Positions 18,810 to 27,181 of a stretch of 64,000 bases of DNA are shown in pieces. A program made the translations under genes and the position numbers. The notes below the pieces were generated by a model. That model searched no databases. It saw only the letters and a list, made by a program, of their open reading frames with translations, and was not told the DNA's origin. Each line of letters opens with the position of its first letter. The first letter of the stretch is position 1. The stretch is from Balneolales bacterium (lineage in GTDB: Bacteria > Bacteroidota > Rhodothermia > Balneolales > Natronogracilivirgulaceae): positions 1-64,000 of the forward strand of contig SLNO01000047.1 of NCBI GenBank assembly GCA_007132975.1, read 5' to 3'.

Positions 18810-19976
18810 CTACCAGGTCCAGCGGAACAAACGGGGGGATTTCTGCACCCAGTGCGGTTTTTTATCCACATAGCGCAGACGCATATGCACCAGTGGCCAG
18901 TACAGCCGCCGGTGGATGCGGTCGGGACGGATATACTCTGCAATGCCCGTTGCCGACTGCACATCGAGCGCCGGATGTTTCAGCCGCGCCTGGGATATAT
19001 AGCGGCAGTAGAAAGGTCCGGAATCGGCCAGCACCTTGTGGCGCACCTCAATTTCCAGCTCCTTATCCCGGAACTGAAGCCTGCGGGCAGGACGCAGGAG
19101 AAAACCGTTGGCCGAACGCCCCTTAAGTCCGGTCAGTTCCAGCGTATTAAGCAGCCGCCTGTTGTCGGTGCTGATGAGCCAGGCCCGGTAATCCTGCACC
19201 AGTTCCTTGCTGCCTGCCTCTGCGTTTTTGTTCATGATATAATAGACCAGGGTGGCATGCGGGAAATGCACCCGTCCCCAGTACCAGTCCCGGAATGTCT
19301 CCTTCATGGGCTCGCTCCCGAGATTGTGGTCGTGGTATCCCGCACCCTCAAACTTCAGTTCCTTTTTAACCACACCATTCCTGAGCAGGTTGATGCGGCA
19401 CTGCATCTCGGCGCGCGGCATCACCAGGTTCCAAAGATGGTCCGGGCCGTCACCTCCCTCGGGCAGTGAAGCGGCCGGAGATGCGGTGGCTTTTCCCGCT
19501 CCAGAAAACAGCCGCTCATTCGGGTCCATACCGCTGAAGGTCAGGATTCCCTTCAGTTCGTCGCCGGACGGAAGCCGCTCGTTAATCCGGATGTCGTAGC
19601 TGCCGAATCCATCACTCCCATGAGTTTGCCTTTCGCTGAACCGGAATGAGTTATCCCCCACGGTCACCGCAGCCTGTACGTCATCGAAAGAGCATTGCCC
19701 GGGTGGATATTCGCTCAGGCAATAGAAGATGGGCTCGCCCTTGTGGTAAACCGATACGCTAATGGCCGGATGCCGGGCGGCCTGCGCATCGTCCCCCTCC
19801 GGATCTTTTTCCAAACTGCGAATATAGCGTGTGGAGAATGGGCACCCCTCATAAAAAATGATCACGACCTGGTAGTCACCATCCTCGGAAATTCCGTCAA
19901 AATACCACCATTCGTAACTACCGGGCCGTGATTTGGGATGCCGCGCATCCCTCCTGATATCAGAAAGAAGATGCAT
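18810..19976 (-). CDS. Carotenoid 1,2-hydratase (CrtC)-like protein
   Basis: 'GSYEWWYFDGISEDGDYQVVIIFYEGCPFS', 'GAGYHDHNLGSEPMKETFRDWYWGRVHFPHATLVYY' typical of CrtC-like proteins. Confidence 0.75.
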   Translation of the reverse strand: MHLLSDIRRDARHPKSRPGSYEWWYFDGISEDGDYQVVIIFYEGCPFSTRYIRSLEKDPEGDDAQAARHPAISVSVYHKGEPIFYCLSEYPPGQCSFDDVQAAVTVGDNSFRFSERQTHGSDGFGSYDIRINERLPSGDELKGILTFSGMDPNERLFSGAGKATASPAASLPEGGDGPDHLWNLVMPRAEMQCRINLLRNGVVKKELKFEGAGYHDHNLGSEPMKETFRDWYWGRVHFPHATLVYYIMNKNAEAGSKELVQDYRAWLISTDNRRLLNTLELTGLKGRSANGFLLRPARRLQFRDKELEIEVRHKVLADSGPFYCRYISQARLKHPALDVQSATGIAEYIRPDRIHRRLYWPLVHMRLRYVDKKPHWVQKSPRLFRWTW

Positions 19977-19989
19977 CAGCAGAATATTG

Positions 19990-21342
19990 TCAAGGGAACT
20001 GCACTCCTTCGTAGGCGCTTACGTTCACTGGTGAGAGCGTGGAACCGTATTTGGCATTGATGGCCTCCGTGATCACGTTGGCGACCACTGACGATCCGCG
20101 CGGCGTCAGGTGAACACCATCTAGCGAGAAGATACCGCCCTGAACGAAGACCGTATTCAATTGTACCCCGTCAAATACCAGGCCGCTTTTTGCAGTTTCA
20201 AGCACGCTGTTGACATCCACAAATGCCAGATCAAGGGCACTGGCCGTCTGCTGCAGCTTGGTATTGAATGCATTGGTAGCCTGCTGCACTTCGCTGATCT
20301 GAGATGCGCGCAGTGTGTATTGATCCGGGATGGGTGTTATGCTTCCCAGGCCTTCTTCACGAATTTCATTTTGCGGTACAGAGAGCAATATAAGATCACC
20401 CTGCTGCGCCATGCGCAGACCTATTTGCGATTCGGGGTCGGCAATAATGAATCCGTTCTGTCCGGCCTGGAAATTCGGGATGAGCGGCTCTGGCACACCC
20501 TGTGCGGCATAGCCGGCACGCAGCTGCTGCGCCTGATCGGCTGTGAGCACCAGTCCGTTCCACGGTACGGTGGTAAAGAACGGGATGCTGGTCACATCAG
20601 GGATGTTGATAACGGCCCCTTTGGCACCGCCGCTGGTGAGCGTTGCGGCAATGGCATCGATGCTGCCACTGAAGACGTTCATGGGTGTGATATCGTTGCC
20701 CGCAACGGCCGCAGGATCACCCATCTCGGCAAAACCCTGGCCCGTTCCACCGCTGGTGGCGTAACCAAGAACGTCGTTATTGCCTATCCAGAGGGTGAAA
20801 AACGTGGGTTGGGCCATCATGGCATCGCCAAGTACGGTTGCCTGTACGTCGCTCATCATGCGACCGAAAAACGGATTGAGGTTACCGTATCCGGGTGCCA
20901 CCAGGTGGAACGAGCGCGCACCGGGAATGCCCATGTTGTTGAAGGGGCCCTCAACCTGGCGGGAAAAGATGTCCTGTCCGCTTTCGGCGGCCGGACCAGG
21001 TCCCAGTGTTGGCGTTCCGTCCGGACCCATGGTGATCCTGAGGATCAGGCGGGCCTGGCCATCAGCGTTCGAGCCCACACCGGGGTTCACCAGTGGCTGG
21101 AAAAAGTCACCGCCACCAGCCTGCTTCATCTGTCCGGCAAGAATGTTGGGAAAGGAATTCAGTTGCCCGTCGCGATGAAGGGCATTGTCGGCATATCCTG
21201 CCGTCAGGGAGTTGCCCACGGCAACATAACTGCTGAAGTCAGCCTGGCCCGATTCCGGGGTGCGCTCGTTCAGGCTGGGTTCGCACTTAACCAGAAAAAG
21301 TACCGCAAGCGCAATCAGGGATATTTGTGAAAACCGCTTCAT
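19990..21342 (-). CDS. SGNH/GDSL hydrolase family lipoprotein
   Basis: Start at MKRFSQISLIALAVLFLVKCEPS (lipobox-like); 'YVAVGNSLTAGYADNALHRDGQ', 'LWIGNNDVLGYAT', 'DGVHLTPRGSSVVAN'. Confidence 0.85.
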   Translation of the reverse strand: MKRFSQISLIALAVLFLVKCEPSLNERTPESGQADFSSYVAVGNSLTAGYADNALHRDGQLNSFPNILAGQMKQAGGGDFFQPLVNPGVGSNADGQARLILRITMGPDGTPTLGPGPAAESGQDIFSRQVEGPFNNMGIPGARSFHLVAPGYGNLNPFFGRMMSDVQATVLGDAMMAQPTFFTLWIGNNDVLGYATSGGTGQGFAEMGDPAAVAGNDITPMNVFSGSIDAIAATLTSGGAKGAVINIPDVTSIPFFTTVPWNGLVLTADQAQQLRAGYAAQGVPEPLIPNFQAGQNGFIIADPESQIGLRMAQQGDLILLSVPQNEIREEGLGSITPIPDQYTLRASQISEVQQATNAFNTKLQQTASALDLAFVDVNSVLETAKSGLVFDGVQLNTVFVQGGIFSLDGVHLTPRGSSVVANVITEAINAKYGSTLSPVNVSAYEGVQFP

Positions 21343-21474
21343 AATCGTTGAATTTGTGTGGATGTAAAATCTGTCTGGAAATAGCCTAACCGGCAGTGCC
21401 GGCCGCGCTGTAATTTTTTCTTGGATGCACAACAGAAACCAGGGTTCACCGGTTGTGGCATCATGTGATCGGAA

Positions 21475-22746
21475 TCAGAACCGGTGGGATATTGATAAGC
21501 CGGGAATCCAGGCGCGGGTTACGAATTCACCAACGGGCACGGCACCAAAGGTTCCGGCGGCCATGGCATCCGCTTCTGTCTGCTCCCTTGGGCTTGAAAG
21601 CACAAGCAGCAGGGATGCATTGAGATGTGTATTTGCAGTGAAGGCATAGCCGAATCCACCACTAATCCCAATCCGGTCAACATCGGGCGTTTCGGGAGTC
21701 AGATACCCTTCATCGACCGGGGATGGGTCATAGTAACTGCCAAGCCTGAGCTGCAGGCGGTCGTTGAAATCGTATTCACCGCCGATGCGCACAATCCAAC
21801 GGTCGTTGTAGTTCCGTGGACCAATGGAGTTAAGTGTTTGCGGATTTTGTTCAAACTCAAAGTTCAGACTTTCGTAGGCACTCCAGAATGTCAGGTTGGC
21901 ATCCAGATTAAGCCTGAGATCTTCCGTTGCCTTGAATCCCAGTCCAAAACTGAGCACGGCCGGAAGCGGCAGGGCCGCGTCGAAGCGGTTACCTGCAGGG
22001 AACGTGCCGCCCAGGGCTGCAGGAACTGTAAAGTCGGCGTCACCGCCAGAAATTTCCATGTCTATCTGCGAACGGTAGGCCACTCCCAGGGAAATCTGAT
22101 CGGTGATTTTTCCATGGATACCCGCATTGAACCCGATTGCCGTAGTTGTTCCATCAAGCTCAACCATGGGCGTGAAGTCACCCTGGGCATCCACCGGCAA
22201 ATCCCGCTGGACATTAACGGCACCGTAGGCAAAGATAAAGCCGGCGCCAATCCCGATGCGGTCACCGATTCGGTAGCTGAGTGTCGGTTGGACAAATATG
22301 GCCGTAAGGGATATTTCACTTAGAAGAAAACGATACTTCCATCCCTCCTCCCAGCGCAGCGCATTTCCATACGGTGTGTAGACGCCAATACCGGCTCTCA
22401 GGTTTTCAATCGGAGTGACGTAGCTGGCATAGATACTGAAAGGAGTACGCATCGGGCTGTCCGTTTTGGCTGTGTAGCTGGACGGGGCCGGAGCCCGATA
22501 ATGGGTACTGATAAACGTGGCGCTGGATCCCAGGAGGATTGCATTGTGATCAATGGTGGCAAGGCCGCCGGGATTAAGTGAGATGGTAGCAATATCCAGA
22601 GGCATTCCGACACCGGTATGACCCATTGCTATTTGTCTTTGTCCCAGCAAGTTGAGTTGGTAACCGCCTGCGTAGACCGAGGATACGGCCAGACACAGCA
22701 CAACAAGGCTCGCCGTGGTAACGGTAAGTATTTTTTTCATGTGCAA
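21475..22746 (-). CDS. OmpP1/FadL family outer membrane transport protein
   Basis: 'GGYQLNLLGQRQIAMGHTGVGMPLDIATISLNPGGLATI', C-terminal beta-barrel ending in F. Confidence 0.88.
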   Translation of the reverse strand: MHMKKILTVTTASLVVLCLAVSSVYAGGYQLNLLGQRQIAMGHTGVGMPLDIATISLNPGGLATIDHNAILLGSSATFISTHYRAPAPSSYTAKTDSPMRTPFSIYASYVTPIENLRAGIGVYTPYGNALRWEEGWKYRFLLSEISLTAIFVQPTLSYRIGDRIGIGAGFIFAYGAVNVQRDLPVDAQGDFTPMVELDGTTTAIGFNAGIHGKITDQISLGVAYRSQIDMEISGGDADFTVPAALGGTFPAGNRFDAALPLPAVLSFGLGFKATEDLRLNLDANLTFWSAYESLNFEFEQNPQTLNSIGPRNYNDRWIVRIGGEYDFNDRLQLRLGSYYDPSPVDEGYLTPETPDVDRIGISGGFGYAFTANTHLNASLLLVLSSPREQTEADAMAAGTFGAVPVGEFVTRAWIPGLSISHRF

Positions 22747-22973
22747 TTTCCAGTTAATGGCAGTTCAGTGGAAAGAATTTCAGCCGTCACAAGCCAAATG
22801 AATCATGTCACCGATGTGTATAAGTGCAGACCGGTAGAATTGATTTTTTTGTGATGCCGGTTAAACCCCAGAATTGTTTGGCGCCAGTGCGTTGGCACAT
22901 CCCGGCATGCCTGGACGGACAGCCCTAATTTAACGCTATGATCGGGATATCCCAATAATTAAGTGTAATTTTG

Positions 22974-23735
22974 TCAAATTTTCCTGATCAGGTGCAATCC
23001 GTCACGCACACTTAACATGACATTTTCCACATTGGGATCATCAGCTATAAGCCGGTTCAGCCGGTCTATGGCGGCTGCTTTTCTGTTGGATGGAGACCCC
23101 CCGGCAACGTTGCCTCTTTGGACCCGCTGCAGTTCCGGTCGCCACACCTCTCCATTCCAAAAAGCGTTGTCGACAACCATTATCGCCCCTGGAGCCAAAT
23201 GTGGTAAGATTTTTTCGTAATACTCCGGATAATTTTCCTTGTCGGCATCCAGAAACACAAAATCAATGACTTCCGGCAAGCCGGCTTGCAATGCCGGACC
23301 TAAAAGCAGCTGTATACCCGCAGGTGTGCCCGGCCTCTGGAAGGGCTCATTAAACTTATCTGCTTCCGCTACCTTCTCTAAAGCTCTCCGGCGGCCGTCC
23401 CCTGTCTCCGGCCACTCCAAACGGTATCGGTCAAAGAAACGCCTGGCTATGTGAGCGTATTTCTCATTGTTCTCACAGGTGATCACCTTTCCATCAGGTG
23501 GAAGCGCCATGGCCATCCACAAGGTTGCATAGCCGGTAAAGGTGCCGATCTCAAGTACCGTTTTTGCACCGCTCATTCGAACAAGCATATTCAGGAAAGC
23601 CCCAACGACCGGACCGCTCAGCATGTCGTCATGTCGCAGCTCCCGCGTTGTTGTCTCCCTCAGATCCTTGAGAAGCGCAGGTTCCTTGCGCATCATACAG
23701 TCTGCATACCGGTCTGATTCTTCCTTGAAACTCAT
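22974..23735 (-). CDS. O-methyltransferase (CCoAOMT-like)
   Basis: 'TVLEIGTFTGYATLWMAMALPPDGKVITCE', 'IDFVFLDADKENYPEYYEKILPHLAPGAIMVVDNAFWNG'. Confidence 0.9.
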   Translation of the reverse strand: MSFKEESDRYADCMMRKEPALLKDLRETTTRELRHDDMLSGPVVGAFLNMLVRMSGAKTVLEIGTFTGYATLWMAMALPPDGKVITCENNEKYAHIARRFFDRYRLEWPETGDGRRRALEKVAEADKFNEPFQRPGTPAGIQLLLGPALQAGLPEVIDFVFLDADKENYPEYYEKILPHLAPGAIMVVDNAFWNGEVWRPELQRVQRGNVAGGSPSNRKAAAIDRLNRLIADDPNVENVMLSVRDGLHLIRKI

Positions 23736-24268
23736 GGAACCACGATCTTTCTGATGATTTCGCTGACAGGAATTTCCAGGTCGGTTGCCCTTGCCGGAAC
23801 ACGCTGCGGAACTCGGATCGTCGGTGTTGAACTCTGTGCTTCCGGAACGACCGACATCACCGGGTTTATTTCGCGACGCAACGTGAGCCGAATCACAAAA
23901 ATACCCGTGCGTATGCGCCTTGCCTCAAGTCCGGCGGGCAGAAGTATCGCATCCAGGACGGCCCTGAGCTCTGAATCCCTGAATTCTCCCGAGGCGGTTT
24001 TGCCAGCCGTAAGCCTGGGTTCGTAGATAAATTCGGCACCGGTACGTTCGGATATCCGGAAAAGCGCCTGGTCCAAAGTCACATCCCTGAATTCGAAGTC
24101 CCACCTCTCAGTGCTTGTGCTGCCGGTTTTAGATGCATCCTGGCCTGGGTTCCGTTTATCAGCGGCCTGCGCGCCTGCTGCCGTCATATGCAGACACAGC
24201 CCTGTAAGACATAGCGCCGCAGCCAGGGATTTGAAAACGAGGTGATGGAGGATATTCGCACGCAACAT
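23732..24268 (-). CDS. Stand-alone STN (secretin/TonB short N-terminal) domain protein
   Basis: 'WDFEFRDVTLDQALFRISERTGAEFIYEPRLTAGKTASGEFRDSELRAVLDAILLPAGLEARRI' matches the STN pattern; no plug or barrel follows. Confidence 0.75.
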   Translation of the reverse strand: MLRANILHHLVFKSLAAALCLTGLCLHMTAAGAQAADKRNPGQDASKTGSTSTERWDFEFRDVTLDQALFRISERTGAEFIYEPRLTAGKTASGEFRDSELRAVLDAILLPAGLEARRIRTGIFVIRLTLRREINPVMSVVPEAQSSTPTIRVPQRVPARATDLEIPVSEIIRKIVVP

Positions 24269-24290
24269 ATCCGCAATTTAGGACAATTCC

Positions 24291-24392
24291 ATGAAATGAA
24301 CATGGCAGCCTCTGGCTGACTCAAATGAGCATGATCAAACCCTGCCATGTGAATTCATTCTGACCTTATAAATCCAAATTTGATTTGAACAG
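24291..24392 (+). repeat. Dispersed ~100-bp structured intergenic repeat, copy 3 (divergent, stems conserved by compensatory changes)
   Basis: ATGAAATGAACATGGCAGCCTCTGGCTGACTCAAATGAGCATGATCAAACCCTGCCATGTGAATTCATTCTGACCTTATAAATCCAAATTTGATTTGAACAG then ATGAAATG; perfect ACATGGCAG/CTGCCATGT and CAGCC/GGCTG. Confidence 0.85.
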
Positions 24393-24501
24393 ATGAAATG
24401 AGCATGAAAGCATTGATAGGGGAATCGGGGAAACCACCGGATATGCCTGGCTCGCGCAGATCTACGTGGTACGACATTCCCGATTGGAACACTGGATTTA
24501 C

Positions 24502-24626
24502 ACTCTGCGCCGGATGTACCTGATGCGCCAAACTTGACTGATGCGCGGGATATACCTGATGCTGCATGCTTGACTGATGCGGCGGATCCACCTTTTGCGA
24601 CGCGCTACCTCGTGCGGCGGATCCAC
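24502..24626 (+). repeat. Degenerate tandem repeat, ~18-bp period (about 7 units; 36-bp higher-order pattern)
   Basis: Units ctgatgcgccaaacttga / ctgatgcgcgggatatac / ctgatgctgcatgcttga / ctgatgcggcggatccac / cttttgcgacgcgctac / ctcgtgcggcggatccac. Confidence 0.75.
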
Positions 24627-24652
24627 TTCCTGCAAACAGATCTGATGGAAGG

Positions 24653-25606
24653 CTAGAACAGGTGTAATTGGCCGTTCTGCTCCTCATACCGGCAGTCGGT
24701 CACAAAACAGATGGTCTCTATGATGGTCTCGAGGTCGCCCGGACGAGGCAAATAAATAGTAAGCTCCCGGGCGCCAAGCTGTTCATTACCGATGATGATC
24801 TCGGAATCATAGCGCCTTTCCAGTTCCGCAGCTACTTCACTCATAGGTATAGCAGAGAAATAGAAGCCGTGGTTCCGCCAAGCCAGGGCTTGATTGGTAT
24901 CTATGGGTCGGGGGTCATGCGGCACGGAATTGAGATAGTCGATTTCGCTGATATGTCCAGGGGGTATCAGGACAGATGCCTCCGGCTCAAGCAGGGATGC
25001 CAGCCGTACTTGTCCCTCAACCAGTGTAAGCGTGGTGCGTCCCGTCGGGTCATCTGCCCATGAACGGACGTTGAAACGGGTGCCCAGAACTTCCACCATG
25101 GCCGTTTGCGTTTCTACGATAAATGGCTTCTCACTGGTGGGTACATCAAAATAGGCCTCGCCATGCAGACGAATGTTACGGTGGCCATTTGTAAAACTCC
25201 GGTTCCAGGAAATGGTGGATCCGCTGTTGAGTTCCACCCGGACCCCATCGTTCCATTGGAACGTGGTGTATGAACCTCTGGGAGCTTCAATACTGACCGG
25301 GATAAACAGGTACCACAGGAGGAAGCCACCCAGAAACAGGGCCGCCAGAGCCGAGATGAAGGCATACGTCCTGGCCGATGAACTGCGTCGCCGGGCAGGG
25401 TGTATATGCAAAGTAGGCCTGGTTGGACCGATCCTCTTCTGCAGCTTTTCCCATGCAGCTTGCATCTCTTTCGCGGACAGATTACCGGGTTCCGGTTTCC
25501 TGCGACGGGCCTTATCCCAGATCAGGTGCAGATCTTCCTGCTGTTCGCCCGGAAATTGATTCAGGATTTGTTTATCTGGTTTCTTCTTGTCCATGCTATC
25601 TCTCAC
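24653..25606 (-). CDS. FecR family anti-sigma factor
   Basis: 'GVRVELNSGSTISWNRSFTNGHRNIRLHGEAYFDVPTSEKPFIVETQTAMVEVLGTRFNVRSW', 'TLVEGQVRL', DUF4974-like C terminus. Confidence 0.93.
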   Translation of the reverse strand: MRDSMDKKKPDKQILNQFPGEQQEDLHLIWDKARRRKPEPGNLSAKEMQAAWEKLQKRIGPTRPTLHIHPARRRSSSARTYAFISALAALFLGGFLLWYLFIPVSIEAPRGSYTTFQWNDGVRVELNSGSTISWNRSFTNGHRNIRLHGEAYFDVPTSEKPFIVETQTAMVEVLGTRFNVRSWADDPTGRTTLTLVEGQVRLASLLEPEASVLIPPGHISEIDYLNSVPHDPRPIDTNQALAWRNHGFYFSAIPMSEVAAELERRYDSEIIIGNEQLGARELTIYLPRPGDLETIIETICFVTDCRYEEQNGQLHLF

Positions 25607-26162
25607 GATCTGACTTCCACTTATTGAGCTTCTCTCTCAGGTTGTTCAGAGCCCCTACGATGTGGTTGTTCACCGTTCGGGGCGCGCATTCCATAACATC
25701 CGCTATTTCATGATGGTCAAGCCCTTCGAACCTGCTGAGTTCAAATGCTTCGCGTTGTCTTGGCGGCAGTGCTTCAATCCATTCTGTGAGCTGCCGTTCG
25801 AGTGCATCACCGCTATCATTCTGGAGGAATTCAGCCGCCATTTCCTCACTTGGTTGTTCTGAGGGAGCAACATCGTCCAGCCTTACGGGTCTCTTCGACC
25901 TGATCACGTTGATACTGCGGTTTTTTACCATGCGGTACAGCAACGCCTTGAGGGATTTGTTCTCATCCAACCGATCACGGATTTCCCACAAATGGGCATA
26001 CACCTCCTGCAGGATGTCACTGGCGACATCGGCGTCTTTCACAAAATTCAGTGCATATCGCATAAGTGGTTGGTATGAATCCATGAACAGGTCATGGAAT
26101 GCTTTGTTATCTGACCTGCGGATCCTGCGTGCCCACTTCCGATATTCTGTTGCGTTTGTCAT
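25596..26162 (-). CDS. RNA polymerase ECF sigma-70 factor
   Basis: 188 aa; region 2 'VASDILQEVYAHLWEIRDRL', region 4 'LPPRQREAFELSRFEGLDHHEIADVMECAPRTVNNHI'; overlaps FecR start. Confidence 0.93.
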   Translation of the reverse strand: MTNATEYRKWARRIRRSDNKAFHDLFMDSYQPLMRYALNFVKDADVASDILQEVYAHLWEIRDRLDENKSLKALLYRMVKNRSINVIRSKRPVRLDDVAPSEQPSEEMAAEFLQNDSGDALERQLTEWIEALPPRQREAFELSRFEGLDHHEIADVMECAPRTVNNHIVGALNNLREKLNKWKSDRER

Positions 26163-26426
26163 TTTTGTACCGGATCCGTGAACTCTGGCTCCATGTACAA
26201 TACGAATTTTTTGTATTTAATCTGACGCAGCAACACAATCGTTCAACGCGGCAGCAGGCGGCACACCGCAGTTTGTTTGCTATAAGTTATACACACCGGC
26301 GGGCTTCGATGACCAGTGAACGGCCAATGCAAAAATTGACGGGAGCCGTATCCTCCCATTTGGGTGGAATTGTCTCTTTTTTTTGTATGTTTACCCCTTT
26401 GTTAAGCCATCAGATTGCAAAACACC

Positions 26427-27140
26427 ATGACAAAAGCGAGGATCATTCTGGCATCATCCAGTCCGCGAAGGCGTTTGCTGCTGCGGCAGATCGGCCTTTC
26501 ATTCGAGGTCGTTCCTTCTGCAACAGACGAGGAGGTGGAGAACGGCTATGCCCCGGACACCATTGTGGAGACACTGGCCATGCAGAAGGCGCAAGATGTT
26601 GCGGAACAACTGGGGCATTCGGATACTATGGATGGGTCGACAGCAGATCCGACCAAACCGGCCCTCATCATTGGCGCCGATACCATTGTCGTGCTGGATG
26701 GAGGAATCCTGGGCAAGCCGGCTGATCGCAATGACGCTGTTGAAATGCTTCGCACGCTGAGCGGTCGAACCCACCAGGTCTACACCGGCGTTGCCCTGAT
26801 CCTGGCCGGTGGTAACCAAAGACTGGACATTGCGGAGCCGGGAGCCGCATCCACCCGGAACTATTACACCCGGCACACATTCCATGAGCGAACCGATGTC
26901 ACGTTCGGTGAACTGAACGATAAGGAGATTGCCGCATATGTGGATACCGGCAGCCCCATGGACAAGGCAGGCGCCTACGGGATTCAGGATGATCTTGGTG
27001 CGCTGTTCGTCGAACGTATTGAAGGCGACTATTACAATGTGGTCGGATTCCCGCTGTTCCGTTTTTATCGCGAGGTCAATAAGCTGATGCCCGGCATCGT
27101 TACTCCATTTGAACCGGCAACCGGGCAGCGGGCAATGTAA
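26427..27140 (+). CDS. maf: Maf-like nucleoside triphosphate pyrophosphatase
   Basis: 'IILASSSPRRRLLLRQIGLSFEVVPSATDEE', 'IIGADTIVVLDGGILGKPADRNDAVEMLRTLSGRTHQVYTGVAL', 'DKAGAYGIQDDLGALFVERIEGDYYNVVGFPL'. Confidence 0.95.
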   Translation: MTKARIILASSSPRRRLLLRQIGLSFEVVPSATDEEVENGYAPDTIVETLAMQKAQDVAEQLGHSDTMDGSTADPTKPALIIGADTIVVLDGGILGKPADRNDAVEMLRTLSGRTHQVYTGVALILAGGNQRLDIAEPGAASTRNYYTRHTFHERTDVTFGELNDKEIAAYVDTGSPMDKAGAYGIQDDLGALFVERIEGDYYNVVGFPLFRFYREVNKLMPGIVTPFEPATGQRAM

Positions 27141-27181
27141 ACCCAGCGATCCGGTAATCCCCATATAACATCAATCACAAC

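Noticed and set aside
20161-21330. 389-aa plus-strand ORF opposite the SGNH hydrolase
   Set aside because: Antisense shadow; the minus-strand gene has clear catalytic blocks.
24355-24687. 110-aa minus-strand ORF rich in HQSS/HQV repeats
   Set aside because: It arises from the 18-bp minisatellite plus the dispersed repeat and overlaps the FecR 3' end; better explained as non-coding repeat.
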